A stretch of DNA of 64,000 nt, from positions 124,001-188,000 of the forward strand of contig NC_045149.1 in the NCBI RefSeq assembly GCF_008831285.2, written 5' to 3'. This document shows, one piece after another, positions 1 to 10,670 of this stretch. Every line of letters starts with the position of its first letter. Position 1 is the stretch's first letter. A program made the translations under genes and the position numbers. The notes below the pieces were generated by a model, which worked only from the letters and a program-made list of their open reading frames with translations, had not been told where the DNA came from and ran no database searches. This DNA comes from Nymphaea colorata. Lineage: Eukaryota; Streptophyta; Magnoliopsida; Nymphaeales; Nymphaeaceae.

Positions 1-6
1 GAATAC

Positions 7-555
7 TTGAATGAAATCAAGAGTGTTAGTGATCAGCTTGCTGCAATTGGACATCCTGTCAGCGACAATGACATAGTCCAACAAGCCTTGAGTGGATTGG
101 GAACAGAATTTGATATTTTTTGCACATCCTTGGAAGTCCTACCTACTCTCCCATCTTTTGAAGATCTGAAGGCCAAGCTTTTTCAACACGAAGCTAGTCG
201 TGTTCAGCGACAGAATTTGATTCCTTCTAATAGCCACAATGTATTGATCATAGGGACACATGCACATGCACTGCAAGGGAATCGCACTCGTCATTGGACT
301 TCTCAGGCAGGAATAGGAAGAGGGATTCTCCCAACACCACCAGGCATGAATACTACCTCTGCAACATCTAGAAGGGTTCCAACTTGTTTCTATTGCAACA
401 AAAGGGGGCATGTAAAATCAGAATGTTGGCACAACCCTCAGAACAAAAATAATCAGGTTAGGCGTGAGAACAGGCCAGCAGCAGGGTCACTTCGTCATCA
501 TCTGGCTCAAATCAGACATCAAATGTTTCAGCAGACGTGCAGCAACTTCTCATGA
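7..555 (+). pseudogene. copia gag fragment with CCHC zinc knuckle
   Basis: This open stretch encodes the C-terminal half of a copia gag (UBN2-like) protein. The early segment SGLGTEFDIF...LPSFEDLKAKL is typical of gag capsid regions. A CX2CX4HX4C nucleic-acid-binding knuckle, CFYCNKRGHVKSEC, is coded near 385-426. The frame ends at 555 just before the protease frame starts, so gag and pol are not in one continuous frame here. It would package element RNA if functional; in this copy it is a relic. Confidence 0.85.
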
Positions 556-1615
556 CAGCGCTATCTAAGCTCCACTTGAAACAAAACGAGCAAGGAGAGT
601 GGTATGTGGACTCTGGAGCAGCAGCCCATGTTACTGGTGACACAGGTAATCTCTCTAGTGTTTTCCCTTATTTAGATCAAGGCTCAGTTGTCACGGTAGA
701 TGGTTCCCATCACACAATATCGCACATTGGAAATGCACAAATATCTATGGGCTCTTCTTCCATTCCATTAAAGAATGTCCTTGTTGTTCCAAGTGTCAAG
801 AAAAATATTATCTCAGTGTCTAAATTTATTGATGATACTCACTCCTCTGTTGAATTCACACCATCTTCTGTTTATGTCAAGGATGCTCGAACCAAGAAGA
901 CATTCGCTGAGGGCACTCGCAAAGGAAATATGTATGTCCTTGAAGAAGCTCCACAGCTGTCAATACTTCACCCTTCAGATTCATGTTTTCCTAGTCATAG
1001 TGAAGTCAATGTCGCAGAGTATAATAAGCCATCCATTTGGCATGGTCGGTTAGCTCATTGTAGTCAGTCTTTTGTTCGAAGTCTTGTTGCAGACGGACTC
1101 TTAGATAAGTCCAGTTTAAGTTCAGTTAGTGAGTCCAGCATGTGCTCAAGTTGTCATATCTGTAAGAGCCATGCCCTTCCTTTTCAATTAATCAATAAAA
1201 GAGCTTCAAAGGTTTTTGACACCATATATTTTGGGGGCCTGCTCCAATTCCTTCTTCTTCTGGGAGTAGATACTATGCCATTTTTATTGATTCATATTTC
1301 CGATATACTTGGATCAATTTCATGAAACACAAATTGGAAGTTTTTCGCTTGTTCACTCAATTTCATGCCTTGGTTCGGAATAAATACTCCAGTAATATTG
1401 TGCATTTTCAATGTGATGGTGGTGGTGAATTTATTTCTAATGAATTTACTGAGTACTTACTAGATAATGGGATCACTAGACAAATTTCATGCCTGCATAC
1501 TCCTCAGCAAAACGGAGTTGCTGAAAGGAAACATAGACATATTGTTGACATTGTGGACCGAGGTTTTTCATACGGCTGTCCATGTTATAAATCGACTGCC
1601 ATTAGCTTTGCTTGA
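537..1615 (+). pseudogene. copia protease and integrase, frame-broken
   Basis: The protease motif WYVDSGAAAHVTGD is encoded near 600-642 and holds the catalytic DSG. The GAG-pre-integrase segment IWHGRLAHCSQSF followed by CSSCHICKSH (1036-1170) gives the HHCC zinc site. The integrase core is shifted: after about 1220 the frame changes, and the second catalytic Asp (CDGGGEF, near 1410) and the C-terminal TPQQNGVAERKHRH with the catalytic Glu (near 1500-1530) lie in a different frame. The shift within the core marks an inactive integrase. Confidence 0.85.
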
Positions 1616-1619
1616 TGAA

Positions 1620-2737
1620 AAATCACCATATTTTCTATTACATCAAGAGCAGCCACACTATGAGGAATTGCGTGTTTTTGAATGTGTTTGCTATGTGCAT
1701 GTTGATGTTTCTCTACGAAACAAGTTTCAAGATCGTGCTATTTTGTGCAGATTTATAGGGTATGTAGAAAATTATAAGGGTTATAGATGCTACAATCCTA
1801 AAACTGGGCGTGTTCATATTTCATGGCATGTTGTTTTTTATGAAAGCAGGTTACAAGATCCCAAGGCTACTTGTATGACACTCAAGGATAAAAATGAGGT
1901 TTATGACACTTGGCTACATGCTGAAATCTTAAAACAAGGGGCAGAACGTTTGACTGAGCACAAAGAGCAAGGTGTTAATGAGCCCGAGACACTTGTGAGT
2001 AGTGCCTTGGACAACATGCCCTCATCTTCTCACAATGATCCACCTATACATAGTCGATTCTCAGGGATGGTGTACTCTAGGCGATCAGCACCTACTGCAG
2101 TCCCACGTCAATCACAATGTGTGCGACATTCCATTGGTTGATGGGTGAGTTATAACAACTTTTCTTTAGATTTTCAGTTGTTTATGACAGAAGTGAGCAA
2201 AAAGGTAGAACCTAGATCCTATCAACATGCGAGTAAGGAAAAATGTTGGGTTGAAGCTATGAATGAAGAAATGGCAGCCTTGCATGAGTGTCAGACTTGG
2301 CAGATTGTCCCTCGTCCAGATGATAAGAATGTTGTGGGCTCCAAATAGGTTTACAAACTGAAGTATAAGCCAGATGGTAACATTGATCGACATATGAGGA
2401 AGATTATGATGAAACATTCAGTCCTGTTATCAAGATGGGCACAATACGTGTGATTATTTCTCTTGCAGTCTCATATGGATGGTCTCTTTACCAGTTAGAT
2501 GTCAAAAATGATTTTCTTCATGAGATTCTTAAGGAAGAGGTATGCATGGAGCAACCTCTCGGCTACACTACTCATGATCCTCACAAATGGGTTTGTAAGT
2601 TACACAAGTCTTTATATGGGCTGAAGAAAGCTTCTAGATCATGGTTCGATCGGTTTTCTCATCATATACAACAAGTTGGTTTTCTACGAAGCTCTCTCGA
2701 TCATTCATTGTTTATATCTCCACCAGTGAACAGATAG
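1620..2737 (+). pseudogene. copia integrase C-terminus and reverse transcriptase remnant
   Basis: The integrase C-terminal region (LRVFECVCYVHV..., near 1665) is followed by the RT start WVEAMNEEMAALHECQTW (near 2250) and by the motifs QLDVKNDFLHE and LYGLKKASRSWFDRF (2490-2655). Stops occur near 2140 and 2346. The stretch normally carrying KARLVAKG is missing between 2400 and 2430, and sequence after SLDHSLFI (2700-2715), including the YVDD catalytic box, is lost. It jumps directly to the end of RNase H. Confidence 0.8.
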
Positions 2738-2838
2738 CGGATCTTTTTACCAAAGGACTCACAGGGCATCACTTTTGGGATTTGAAAAACAAGTTGTGCA
2801 TGATCAAATCTCATGCACAACTTGAGGGGGGCTGTTAA
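2715..2838 (+). pseudogene. copia RNase H C-terminal tail fused to truncated RT
   Basis: The segment STSEQIADLFTKGL, followed by HFWDLKNKL and QLEGGC, is the usual extreme C-terminus of copia polyproteins, after RNase H. It follows the RT fragment directly, showing an internal deletion that removed the RT palm active site and nearly all of RNase H. The coding end overlaps the polypurine tract at 2821-2832, as is normal in copia elements. Confidence 0.8.
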
Positions 2839-3123
2839 GTCTGTATGTATATTGGATCGCGTCTGTTCAGACCCGATCCACTTTCTTTCTTTTTTCACGC
2901 CTAAACATATTAGGCGGTGGTATCTCTTGTAATTACTTCATGTTTTATTCCTTTTGTTGTAACCTGATTAGGTCATGTTTTAATATAGAGATCAAGCATC
3001 GTGCGGCTGCATTGGCCGACGGCATTCTCTCCTTCATTGCTTCCCTTCTATTCTCTATTCTCCATCCCCCTTATTATCAGACGGAGAGACGTGGTCTCAT
3101 GGTATTTTGAGAAGATTCTTACA
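2833..3123 (+). repeat. 3' LTR of the left copia element (about 291 bp)
   Basis: The LTR starts with TGTTAAGTCT right after the polypurine tract CTTGAGGGGGGC (2821-2832). I place its end at ...AGATTCTTACA (3123), which gives imperfect terminal inverted repeats (TGTTAAG / CTTACA). Directly after 3123 the sequence matches the gypsy LTR copy at 22227, so the right boundary is supported by comparison with that uninterrupted copy. The 5' partner LTR is outside the window. Confidence 0.75.
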
Positions 3124-5299
3124 ATAGCCACATCCCATTGGCCTCTCATCTCTTATTCATTCATTCTTATCATTAGATTAACACATTCACAAACTGACTG
3201 GCTAGCTCATGAGGTTGGTGCACTTCACGAGTGCACATACACCTCAAATTGCCTCCACACGAGGTCTACACATAACAATACGGGTACGACTACCCTCCAA
3301 TTCCATTATTTGCATCATTGCCTGCAGCAATGTGTATGCAACAGAACAAAACATTCACATCATTCATCATATCAATCACATCTTCAAAAACTTAGCCAAA
3401 CCATAGAGAGTAGTCTCGATCTGTGATTGGCTCGTAGCTATCCTATGCAATTATCATTTTAGGATGCTTTCTAATGCACAATTGGGGTCGAGGAGTCACT
3501 CGACTCGATACCCCGCCTCATCTGTCCTAAACAGTTATCAATTCTAACATGCACATGCAAATGCGTAACATTTTCAAAACAAACTTCTCATAGTCTTTCC
3601 AAAACAATTCATATCATATATCAAAACATTTACATGCATACACACATTCATTCACTAAACAGTCAATCAATTGCATCACAATCTTAGGATCTCACGACCC
3701 TAGGAACACACATTCATACATTTGCCCCAGGCAGGGATTTGCCTGGAATGCTGCCATACCTGTGGCGCACTCACAAACTCTTCAAAATGCCTCAAGCTTC
3801 GAATCCGGTAGCTCAAGGTCGACGGGATGTGCCCGGTGTTCCTGCAGACATAAACAAAATATAAGATTCATACTAGATACCCAAACAATTCAAACAAATA
3901 CAAAACAACATCATTGAGGCACGTGTCATCGCCTCAAGAGGGTGTCGACGGGTAGTGTCGACCTACAAACTCTCCAATAGGTCACTACCCAACTTCTTGC
4001 CGTGCCAACAGATGTCAAAACTCAATGCTTAGCCTAGTCCCTCACAACACATTTCTCAATTGCTTTTTTGTAGTCTAAGCGTCAAACCCCATAGTCACAC
4101 CTAACTTACGTATGCTTTCCCTATTTAACTCCAAGATGCACCTATTCACAAAAAATGTGTGTCACGTGCTCCCTAAGATGGTTTTAAATCTTCCCCACAA
4201 CAACACAATCTCTACCATGCTTCCCTATTGCTTCGAAAACCAACTCATCATGCTTAAATGATCATTATAGGCATGAATCAACACTTCTCCATCATAATCC
4301 TAAACTTCCCCAAAAACAAAATCGTTAACATGCGTACCAAATCATCAATTCTAAACTCTAACATGCTCAAACAATAATTATACATCCTCTAATAGATAAT
4401 ATTCAATAATCTCAGATCAAAAAGGCCTTGCTCACCCCAATCTAAGTGTTCAAACTGCTGTGACGCCTCCAACAGCCTCCTTTCAGTCAAGTGCCTAATA
4501 TTCAATAATCTCAGCTCAAAAAGGCCTTGCTCACCCCAATCTAAGTGTTCAAACTGCTGTGATGCCTCCAACAGCCTCCTCAAGTTTCAGTCAAGTGCCA
4601 CCGCCAAAAATCGCTAGCTGCCTTCACCACTAATGCCCTCACTTCACTGGTATGAGGGGAAAAATGTCCCCAAGCTGCAATCCGATCAACAATGATAACA
4701 TTAGCGAGAAAGATTGCTCGGTTGGGGAAAATGGGAAAAAGCAATCAGAAAATGGGGAGAGAGAGCTCAAGTAGGGAGCGTGTGGGCAGGGAGAGGCACT
4801 GACAGAGGGAGACGGACAGAGAGGGTTCAGACAGAAATGGGAAAACCACAGTGAGGGAGAGGGTGCGAGAGAGAGAGGGAGCTGACAAAGAGGGAAGAGT
4901 GCAGGCAGAGGAGAAAAGCACGAGAGGAAGAGGGTTGCGTAAGAGGGAGGTCGTGGGGTTGAGAGGGGAGACGGTAGAGACAGTGAGAGAGGGAGGAGGA
5001 GAAAAGGGGAGAAGAAGAAAGAAAGAAAGAAAGAGGATGGAGGCTTACCGGAGCACCGCCGTCCTCGCCGCCGCCTGCACCACCTCCGTCTTCTCTTCAC
5101 CGTCCAGCACCTCCATCGTCTTCTTCTTCCTTGTGCTGGCACGAGTGGCAACAGAGGGGGGGGGGGGGGGGTCTGTGAGGAAGATGCGGGAGAAGAGGGA
5201 AAGACGAGGGAGGAGAGGGCATCGGGCTCACACGCGAGTGGAGCTCGGGTCCGGGTCTGAACCCTGACCCGACCCGACCTGCATATGCCGAGCGTTACA
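3124..5299 (-). repeat. partial LTR of Tekay/Del-like gypsy family (copy A)
   Basis: This sequence is collinear with 22227-24540 in the complete LTR further right, in the same (minus) orientation. Shared landmarks include the block with ACTCGACTCGATACCCC (3497-3513), the purine-rich segment near 4735-5035 and the terminus GAGCGTTACA (ends 5299), which reads TGTAACGCTC as the LTR start on the minus strand. Its other end is interrupted at 3123 by the copia element. It contains a G-run near 5157-5171 and a private 99-bp tandem duplication. The small open frames inside are not credible genes. Confidence 0.85.
4397..4594. repeat. 99-bp tandem duplication inside gypsy LTR copy A
   Basis: Two adjacent copies (4397-4495 and 4496-4594) begin TAATATTCAATAATCTCAG and continue through GCCTTGCTCACCCCAATC with very few differences. 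The complete LTR at 21261-24540 has only one equivalent unit near 23760-23870, so the duplication arose in this copy. Confidence 0.85.
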
Positions 5300-5319
5300 A
5301 TGTGTGCAGGGGCTGACTA

Positions 5320-6113
5320 TCCTTGCTTTCAACAAAGGGAAGTTCAATTCAAAGACCTTAATGAGCTACTAAGTTTAGGTCCTACTTTTGTAATAATGAA
5401 GTTTTTTGAGAGTAAGTTTACTGGTACTGCTTGGAATTCCCTTGCGTTGTTTCTTGATGTCATTTTGGAGGCAAGGAGTAGGCCATGATTTTACATCATC
5501 TGTTTCCTTTAATCATGTAGGTGTATGGACATTGTCATGATGTATGGGGCATATTCAACAACTCGTCGTTTAGCTGTGATGAGAATTGTTCTCCATTTTC
5601 TTTGGTTTGGTGTTGCTTCAGCATTTGTATCATATCTTTATGTGTGAGTTTTTTGTGTTGCTGTTTCTTTTTTAATGTGGAAGACTTCACTTTGATGTCG
5701 CTGCACCTACTGTTTTATGTTTATTGGTCCCCTGTTGAATCATATAGTCATAGATTGTCAAATCTAAACTATGATTGTGACAACCATGCAGGAAGGGACT
5801 TCAAAATCCAAAGTCCGTTTTCTACAAGACCTACATCTTTGTTCTAATTGCATATGCAAGTGTCCAGCTGGCCTTTAGCCTACTCATGCGCATTCCAGCT
5901 TGTCATAGGCTGACAAACCGATGTGATCAATGGCTTGTTAGGAGATTTATCAAGTGGATGCATCAGGTTTGGTTTCTCCATTGTTCTTCCCGTTGTATTT
6001 TCTATGGATCTTATTCATTTATTGTTGTTCCTAACAGCTGTTCTTTTCTGATTTAAGGAAAGGCATTATGTTGGACGAGGAATGTATGAGCGAACAACTG
6101 ACTTTATCAAGTA
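5320..6113 (+). pseudogene. callose synthase (glucan synthase-like) gene fragment, four exons
   Basis: Callose synthases are large plasma-membrane 1,3-beta-glucan synthases that use UDP-glucose. Four exon-like blocks match the conserved C-terminal membrane region: about 5320-5411 (NELLSLGPTFVIMKFFES), 5521-5642 (MDIVMMYGAYSTTRRLAV), 5793-5967 (SLLMRIPACHRLTNRC, RRFIKWMHQ) and 6058-6113 (ERHYVGRGMYERTTDFIK). Splice sites are plausible, for example GTAAGT after 5411 and after 6113, and GTGAGT after 5642. The join of the first two blocks is out of phase by one base, as if one base were lost at the start of the second exon. Everything upstream is replaced by the gypsy LTR ending at 5299. The exon that should follow (usually YLLFWLVVL-like) is not found. 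I read it as a truncated relic; interruption of a real gene by an intronic element is the alternative. Confidence 0.8.
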
Positions 6114-6339
6114 AGTCTGTATTTTCCTGTGGAAATATCTTTGTCTTGTGCTCAAACATGGAATATTGTGTTAGTTTGATTTTGTGTATATGAAGGATTT
6201 TTTAGGTGTTTGGGTGTGCCCATGACTAGGGTGGTTCTCTTGGCAGTTGTTTTGGCTTATTTCTATAGTGTTGTGCTTCACAATGGCTATGTCACATGGG
6301 TACGGGTACATACCATTTTAAAAAAAAACTTGGGTACGA

Positions 6340-6392
<53 letters not shown>

Positions 6393-8730
6393 CAAAAAAT
6401 AAGAATTCAAAGTTTAAACAAACAGAACAACACATTCATGAGTCCAAAAAAAGAAAAGAATAAAAACCCTAATTTTCGAGATGTGAAACATGTACTAAGA
6501 TAGACCAAAAATGCAAGATTCTCTGGATGCATCCGCCCTTTAATTTCTTCAAAAGTTCCTGTGATCACCAACTTGGAAACAAATGTAGGAGCTCTAAGAT
6601 AGACTAATAAACGCTTTAATTTGACCATAAATGATAGACATAAAATAGAAAATAACCAAAATAATACCTACTTTGAAGTCTGTACTCTCTAAACTAATTG
6701 GACTATGGTAAACAGGAACTAAATATCAACAAATTTGAAAGACTGCCAAAGAAGCATACATGACTCTGACTTAAGTTGTCTAATGCATACACTAGCAGAA
6801 CTGAGATCACAAATTCAGGTAAAAGACAGACTAATTGATTACTAGAAACTTGTCAGGTTGCTGCAAGTAATCATATATGTAATTTTCACAAACTTATAGC
6901 AAAAATTCTTTGTTTTCAATATACATTTGCAATCACTTTGCAACCACTGGGTCAAATCAGATTCCCTGATCAAATAAGCTAAACCCAAGGGATAACAGGT
7001 CTTGGGAAACAAAACAAATCAATTATCCACAGTTTTGGAAATAGAAGTTTACAACAACAACAACTCTATCTCTACAGGTTAGGAGATTTCTGGTTTCAAG
7101 CCTCAAATGTACAGGCATAGAGTTGGTTTCCTACCAAACTATGACAAGCCAATAAACAAAAAACACAAACAAACAACTGTTTACCTATCTTTATGCAAGT
7201 CATTGCCCAGCTAACACTGCAAACACACGATAGGAAATTCATCACACTCAATATGAATGGAATATGTTTGAGGGGTAGCCGTTTTGGTAATAAGAAAACG
7301 ACATCTTTTAAGAACAAAGAGGGGTTGGGAGTTCCTCATAGGTCCAACAAGCTAGGAAACATAACAAAAGATGTCAAGTTTTTATTTTGAAATAGCTCAT
7401 AAATCATCGATTTAAATCGTAAGGTTGAGTGCTCCTTGTGCAAATTATATGTCCTTCAGTTACCCTCAATATTGTACAAGCATTAGGATTCATTTCGCAT
7501 CAATGTTGTTGAATCTCTAGAAAGGAAAATCTTTGAATTTTCAAAATATGAACATAAAAGAACCATCCTCAACATCTTAGAAAGTCAAAAAGAGGAATGA
7601 CTATAGACTCAAGACTCGTGCATCCACAAAAGACTGTCACATTCAATTCCTAGGAGTTCAGCCTTCATGCCATTCATATCTTGACAGGCACCTTTTTTGT
7701 TTTTCTTGCTTTTTTTCTTTTTTTTGCAATCGGCTTTTTGCCCTTTTTTTGTTTTTTTTTTTTTGCTTTTGAATTTTTTTAGGCCGACCTTCACCTTTAA
7801 GGGAATCCCTCACCACCCCAAAGGCTACTACGAAGCTCCACCACTTTACTGGTCATGTGTAGCTTTTTCATGTATCCAACCCGTTTCACCTTGCGGGTTT
7901 TCAACATGTCAAAAGTTCATAAGTTTTCATCTTCGCGGTATAAACATAAATCATGTTTATGCCTACCTGGTACTCTCGATTACTGACTCAGAGGAACGAC
8001 CACACAAGCCCCGAGCCCATCTCTTAACTCTCATTTTGCTACCTGTCAATATTTTAAAAGGCATTATGGCTTCTCTCCTAAGATATTTTCCTGATAAATC
8101 CTTGCAGATGCTTGATCACTTAAGTCAATAGCCTTTCATAGCCATGACTTTCTCAGCTTCATTGAATTTTTTTTCACTGCTCATATCCAGGATCTTTGCA
8201 GATTTCATCTTCTAATGATTGGCAACAAAAACTTGAAATTTTTCCCTTCTGCTCGAGGAGGTATTAAGAATAAGATGAAGGTATATCATTATGTGAGAAA
8301 ACATTTTTTAAATGTTTTTAGGTAAAATTAAAAATTTTCACTTTCAAAAAACTTCTTGACATCAAATGGTATATCACCTAGAAGTAGAAACTCTGGTCTG
8401 CCTAAAGAGAGGAGTGTCTACGAAACCAAATGGATTTGTTGGATAGAAGAATGAACTACATCAGCTCTCCTATAAAAGTAGGGTATTCAAAACAAAATGT
8501 TGGTTTAAGGGTGAAGGGTTCTCATAAGTGTCAGCTCCTCAACTAATTGGAAGTTTCAAACAATTGGGTAAAGCACATTCTCTCCCTAAACAAATGACTA
8601 GGTTTAGATTGCACAAAAGTTTGGCCCATCGACAACTTGTAGCTTCAATAATTTCACCAATAGTTGGTGAACACCACATTTATGAACCAACAAAAAAGCT
8701 GTATCCACAATCAGCAAATCAAAGCCCAAA
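6114..8730. other. intergenic or intronic DNA without recognised gene
   Basis: AT-rich sequence. It holds an (AT)n microsatellite at 6343-6387 and a T-rich low-complexity stretch near 7695-7790 whose long frames are Phe/Lys-rich artefacts. I found no conserved protein segment on either strand, and specifically no further callose synthase exons. Confidence 0.6.
6343..6387. repeat. (AT)n microsatellite
   Basis: About 22 uninterrupted AT dinucleotides. Confidence 0.97.
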
Positions 8731-8747
8731 CCAGAGCTCTGATACCA
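8731..8747 (-). other. primer-binding-site-like motif (initiator tRNA-Met), minus strand
   Basis: The minus strand reads TGGTATCAGAGCTCTGG, the common LTR-retrotransposon primer site complementary to initiator tRNA-Met. The bases before it on that strand (ending in TTTTTA) are not a clean CA-ended LTR terminus, and I could not define a matching LTR pair. It may be the relic of a minus-strand retroelement leader, or chance. Confidence 0.35.
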
Positions 8748-8754
8748 TAAAAAT

Positions 8755-10670
8755 GTGAGTCACAATAGTGACATATGCAAACCTACAATGAAACTCAACG
8801 AAAGGCACCAATGCCAAGTCACCAAGAAAAATAAAGAATGCAAAATATAATTGAATATCACCAAAAGTTGTGGAAAAAGCTTCCTTACAATGGCAAACAC
8901 AAGATCTACATATACACACATATGAAAGATCTAGCATAAGAGCAGTCTGCAAGCTTATCCTTGTCAAGCATTGAAGTGGTCTTCGCATTAGCAGAAATCC
9001 ACTAATAGGATGTTATTAGGAAACACCAGTTACAACTCAGACCATACTGAAGTGAACAATGTATTTGAAACTGAAGTGAACAATGTATTTGAAACTACTG
9101 TCAAGGTGAAGTTTCAAAAAATGAGCGTGTAAACAAATCCTATTAGTCAGACCCCCTCATTTATATCACATAAAACAATGCAACACCACTTCTAATACAG
9201 AGACCGAATTCCAGCTACGCTGCAGTATCAGAGTTTGAAAATCGAGTTCCTGTCAAATAATTCCCAAGAAGTTGGCCTTCATTTTCCTTCTTCTTCTTCT
9301 TTTCTTCGAGATACCAATATTCATAAGTAAAATTTTAAGATGCTTGAGTGATGCCAAATCCATGTTACGAATCTTTTTTGAGCATCACAACTAGTTCAAA
9401 AAACGCTCATTTTGAAGTTAGAACCAGGTGTACATGGTTTTAGTCTAATGTCAGCAAAAAAGCAAAATTGAAAGTCCAAAACCTGTCGTTCTAAACCTAT
9501 TTCACTAATGACCATCAGAACGTAAAACAGAACTTGAAACAAGAAAACATACCAACTGTGCTGCCAAGCTCCTAACCGCACCTTCAATGTAAAAATTTCT
9601 CAACCATAAAAACAGCCTGCATTTGCAATTTAGGAATCGTCCTTACAACAGTGCTTCAAGTATGGCAAAACATGGCTTATCGGCTCATGTCTGAGACACT
9701 GCCAAACCATGTTCTGCTGCCAAATTCTATTAAAAGAAAACCCTGCAGGGTTTCATTCCTAGAACAGAGTGTAAGGCCGTAAACGGTTGGCAGAAAACGA
9801 AAACACCATTCTCGGGTCAAAAAATAAAAGCCCTTAAAAAACACTACCATGCAAAACAAAAAAACAAAGGAAATCAGGGAATCTCAATCTCACGAAACAA
9901 AAAAAACGGATGCCTATGGATTAAAATCATCAGCAACTAGAGGTAGGAATAGAAGACCCTCAACTTCGGAGATGAGAGCGAGGAAAAGATCGCTCAAATC
10001 TATCCAACCTGAACAACGTAAGAAAGGAGAAATAGGACAAGGAAATAGCAGGACAGAACACAATCTATCTAATTCATCGCAGGAGAGGGAGGTGGGGAGG
10101 GAGAGGAACCTGCAGTGGGTGAAAATCTCAGAGCTTTCCGTTGGTGAAGAAGACGATGAGAGGAACAAAAGCTTCGCAGAACACGAAGAGCTCCAGCGCC
10201 TTCTTAAACAATCCCTTTTGAAGCAGGCTTCCGGACGAGCTGTGAAGACCTTCACGGCAGCCGGCACACGGAGCAGATGTCGCCGGGTGAAAACTGTTTA
10301 CCGCCGGCACCGTTCCGCTCACGCATGTAGGACTAGGGGGCCGTTTGATGGATTGGAAATCTGGAATTGTGTGTGATAACTGAGAAATATATTTCCGGAA
10401 ATATATTTCTTAGTTTGCTGAAAAAGAAATATATTTCCATTTACACTACAGCATAAAACAGATGGCCGTCCAAGAGAATGAAGATGCAAAAAATGAAGTT
10501 GATACTTGATAGCTATATGCAAGTAAAGCTGAAATTAAGAAGATTAGCAAGGAAGAATTTTGAGATAATTATTAGCTTCCACAATGCAGAATAAAAACAA
10601 GTGACTAACAAACAGCGGATGATTCCCCAACTTATTTGCCCAAGACAAACCCGCTCTGCAATATGCGCAC
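8755..10670. other. no recognised gene; short repeats and a perfect palindrome
   Basis: A 24-bp direct repeat lies at 9047-9094. A 28-bp perfect palindrome centred on TTTCCGGAAA lies at 10383-10410. Around 9900-10330 the base composition is more gene-like and open frames exist on both strands. The minus strand has a short frame (about 10322-10128) ending in a hydrophobic segment, FVFCEAFVPLIVFF. None of these matches a family I know. No downstream exon of the PQT3-like gene was found here. Confidence 0.5.
9047..9094. repeat. 24-bp tandem repeat, two copies
   Basis: ACTGAAGTGAACAATGTATT plus four bases is repeated exactly twice (9047-9070 and 9071-9094). Confidence 0.9.

Larger units (their letters stand above)
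1..3123 (+). mobile_element. Ty1/copia LTR retrotransposon, 5' end outside window, internally deleted
   Basis: Domain order on the plus strand is gag zinc knuckle, protease, integrase, reverse transcriptase, RNase H tail, polypurine tract, 3' LTR, which is the Ty1/copia order. The reading frame is broken repeatedly: gag and protease sit in different frames, the integrase core is shifted near 1230-1320, stops interrupt RT near 2140 and 2346, and most of RT and RNase H are deleted around 2715. The 5' LTR and start of gag must lie left of base 1. The element appears to have inserted into the gypsy LTR that resumes at 3124. It cannot be autonomous. Confidence 0.9.

Noticed and set aside
4639-5267. 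Arg-rich and Ser/Leu-rich frames near the LTR end, and similar ones at 23957-24555
   Set aside because: Both lie at the same place in two LTR copies, in GA-rich sequence, and are not conserved as protein.
7609-7794. Lys-rich minus-strand frame and its Phe-rich partner
   Set aside because: Artefact of T-runs.
10336-10465. GGGGGCCGTTTG motif resembling a MITE end
   Set aside because: No inverted partner such as CAAACGGCC was found nearby.
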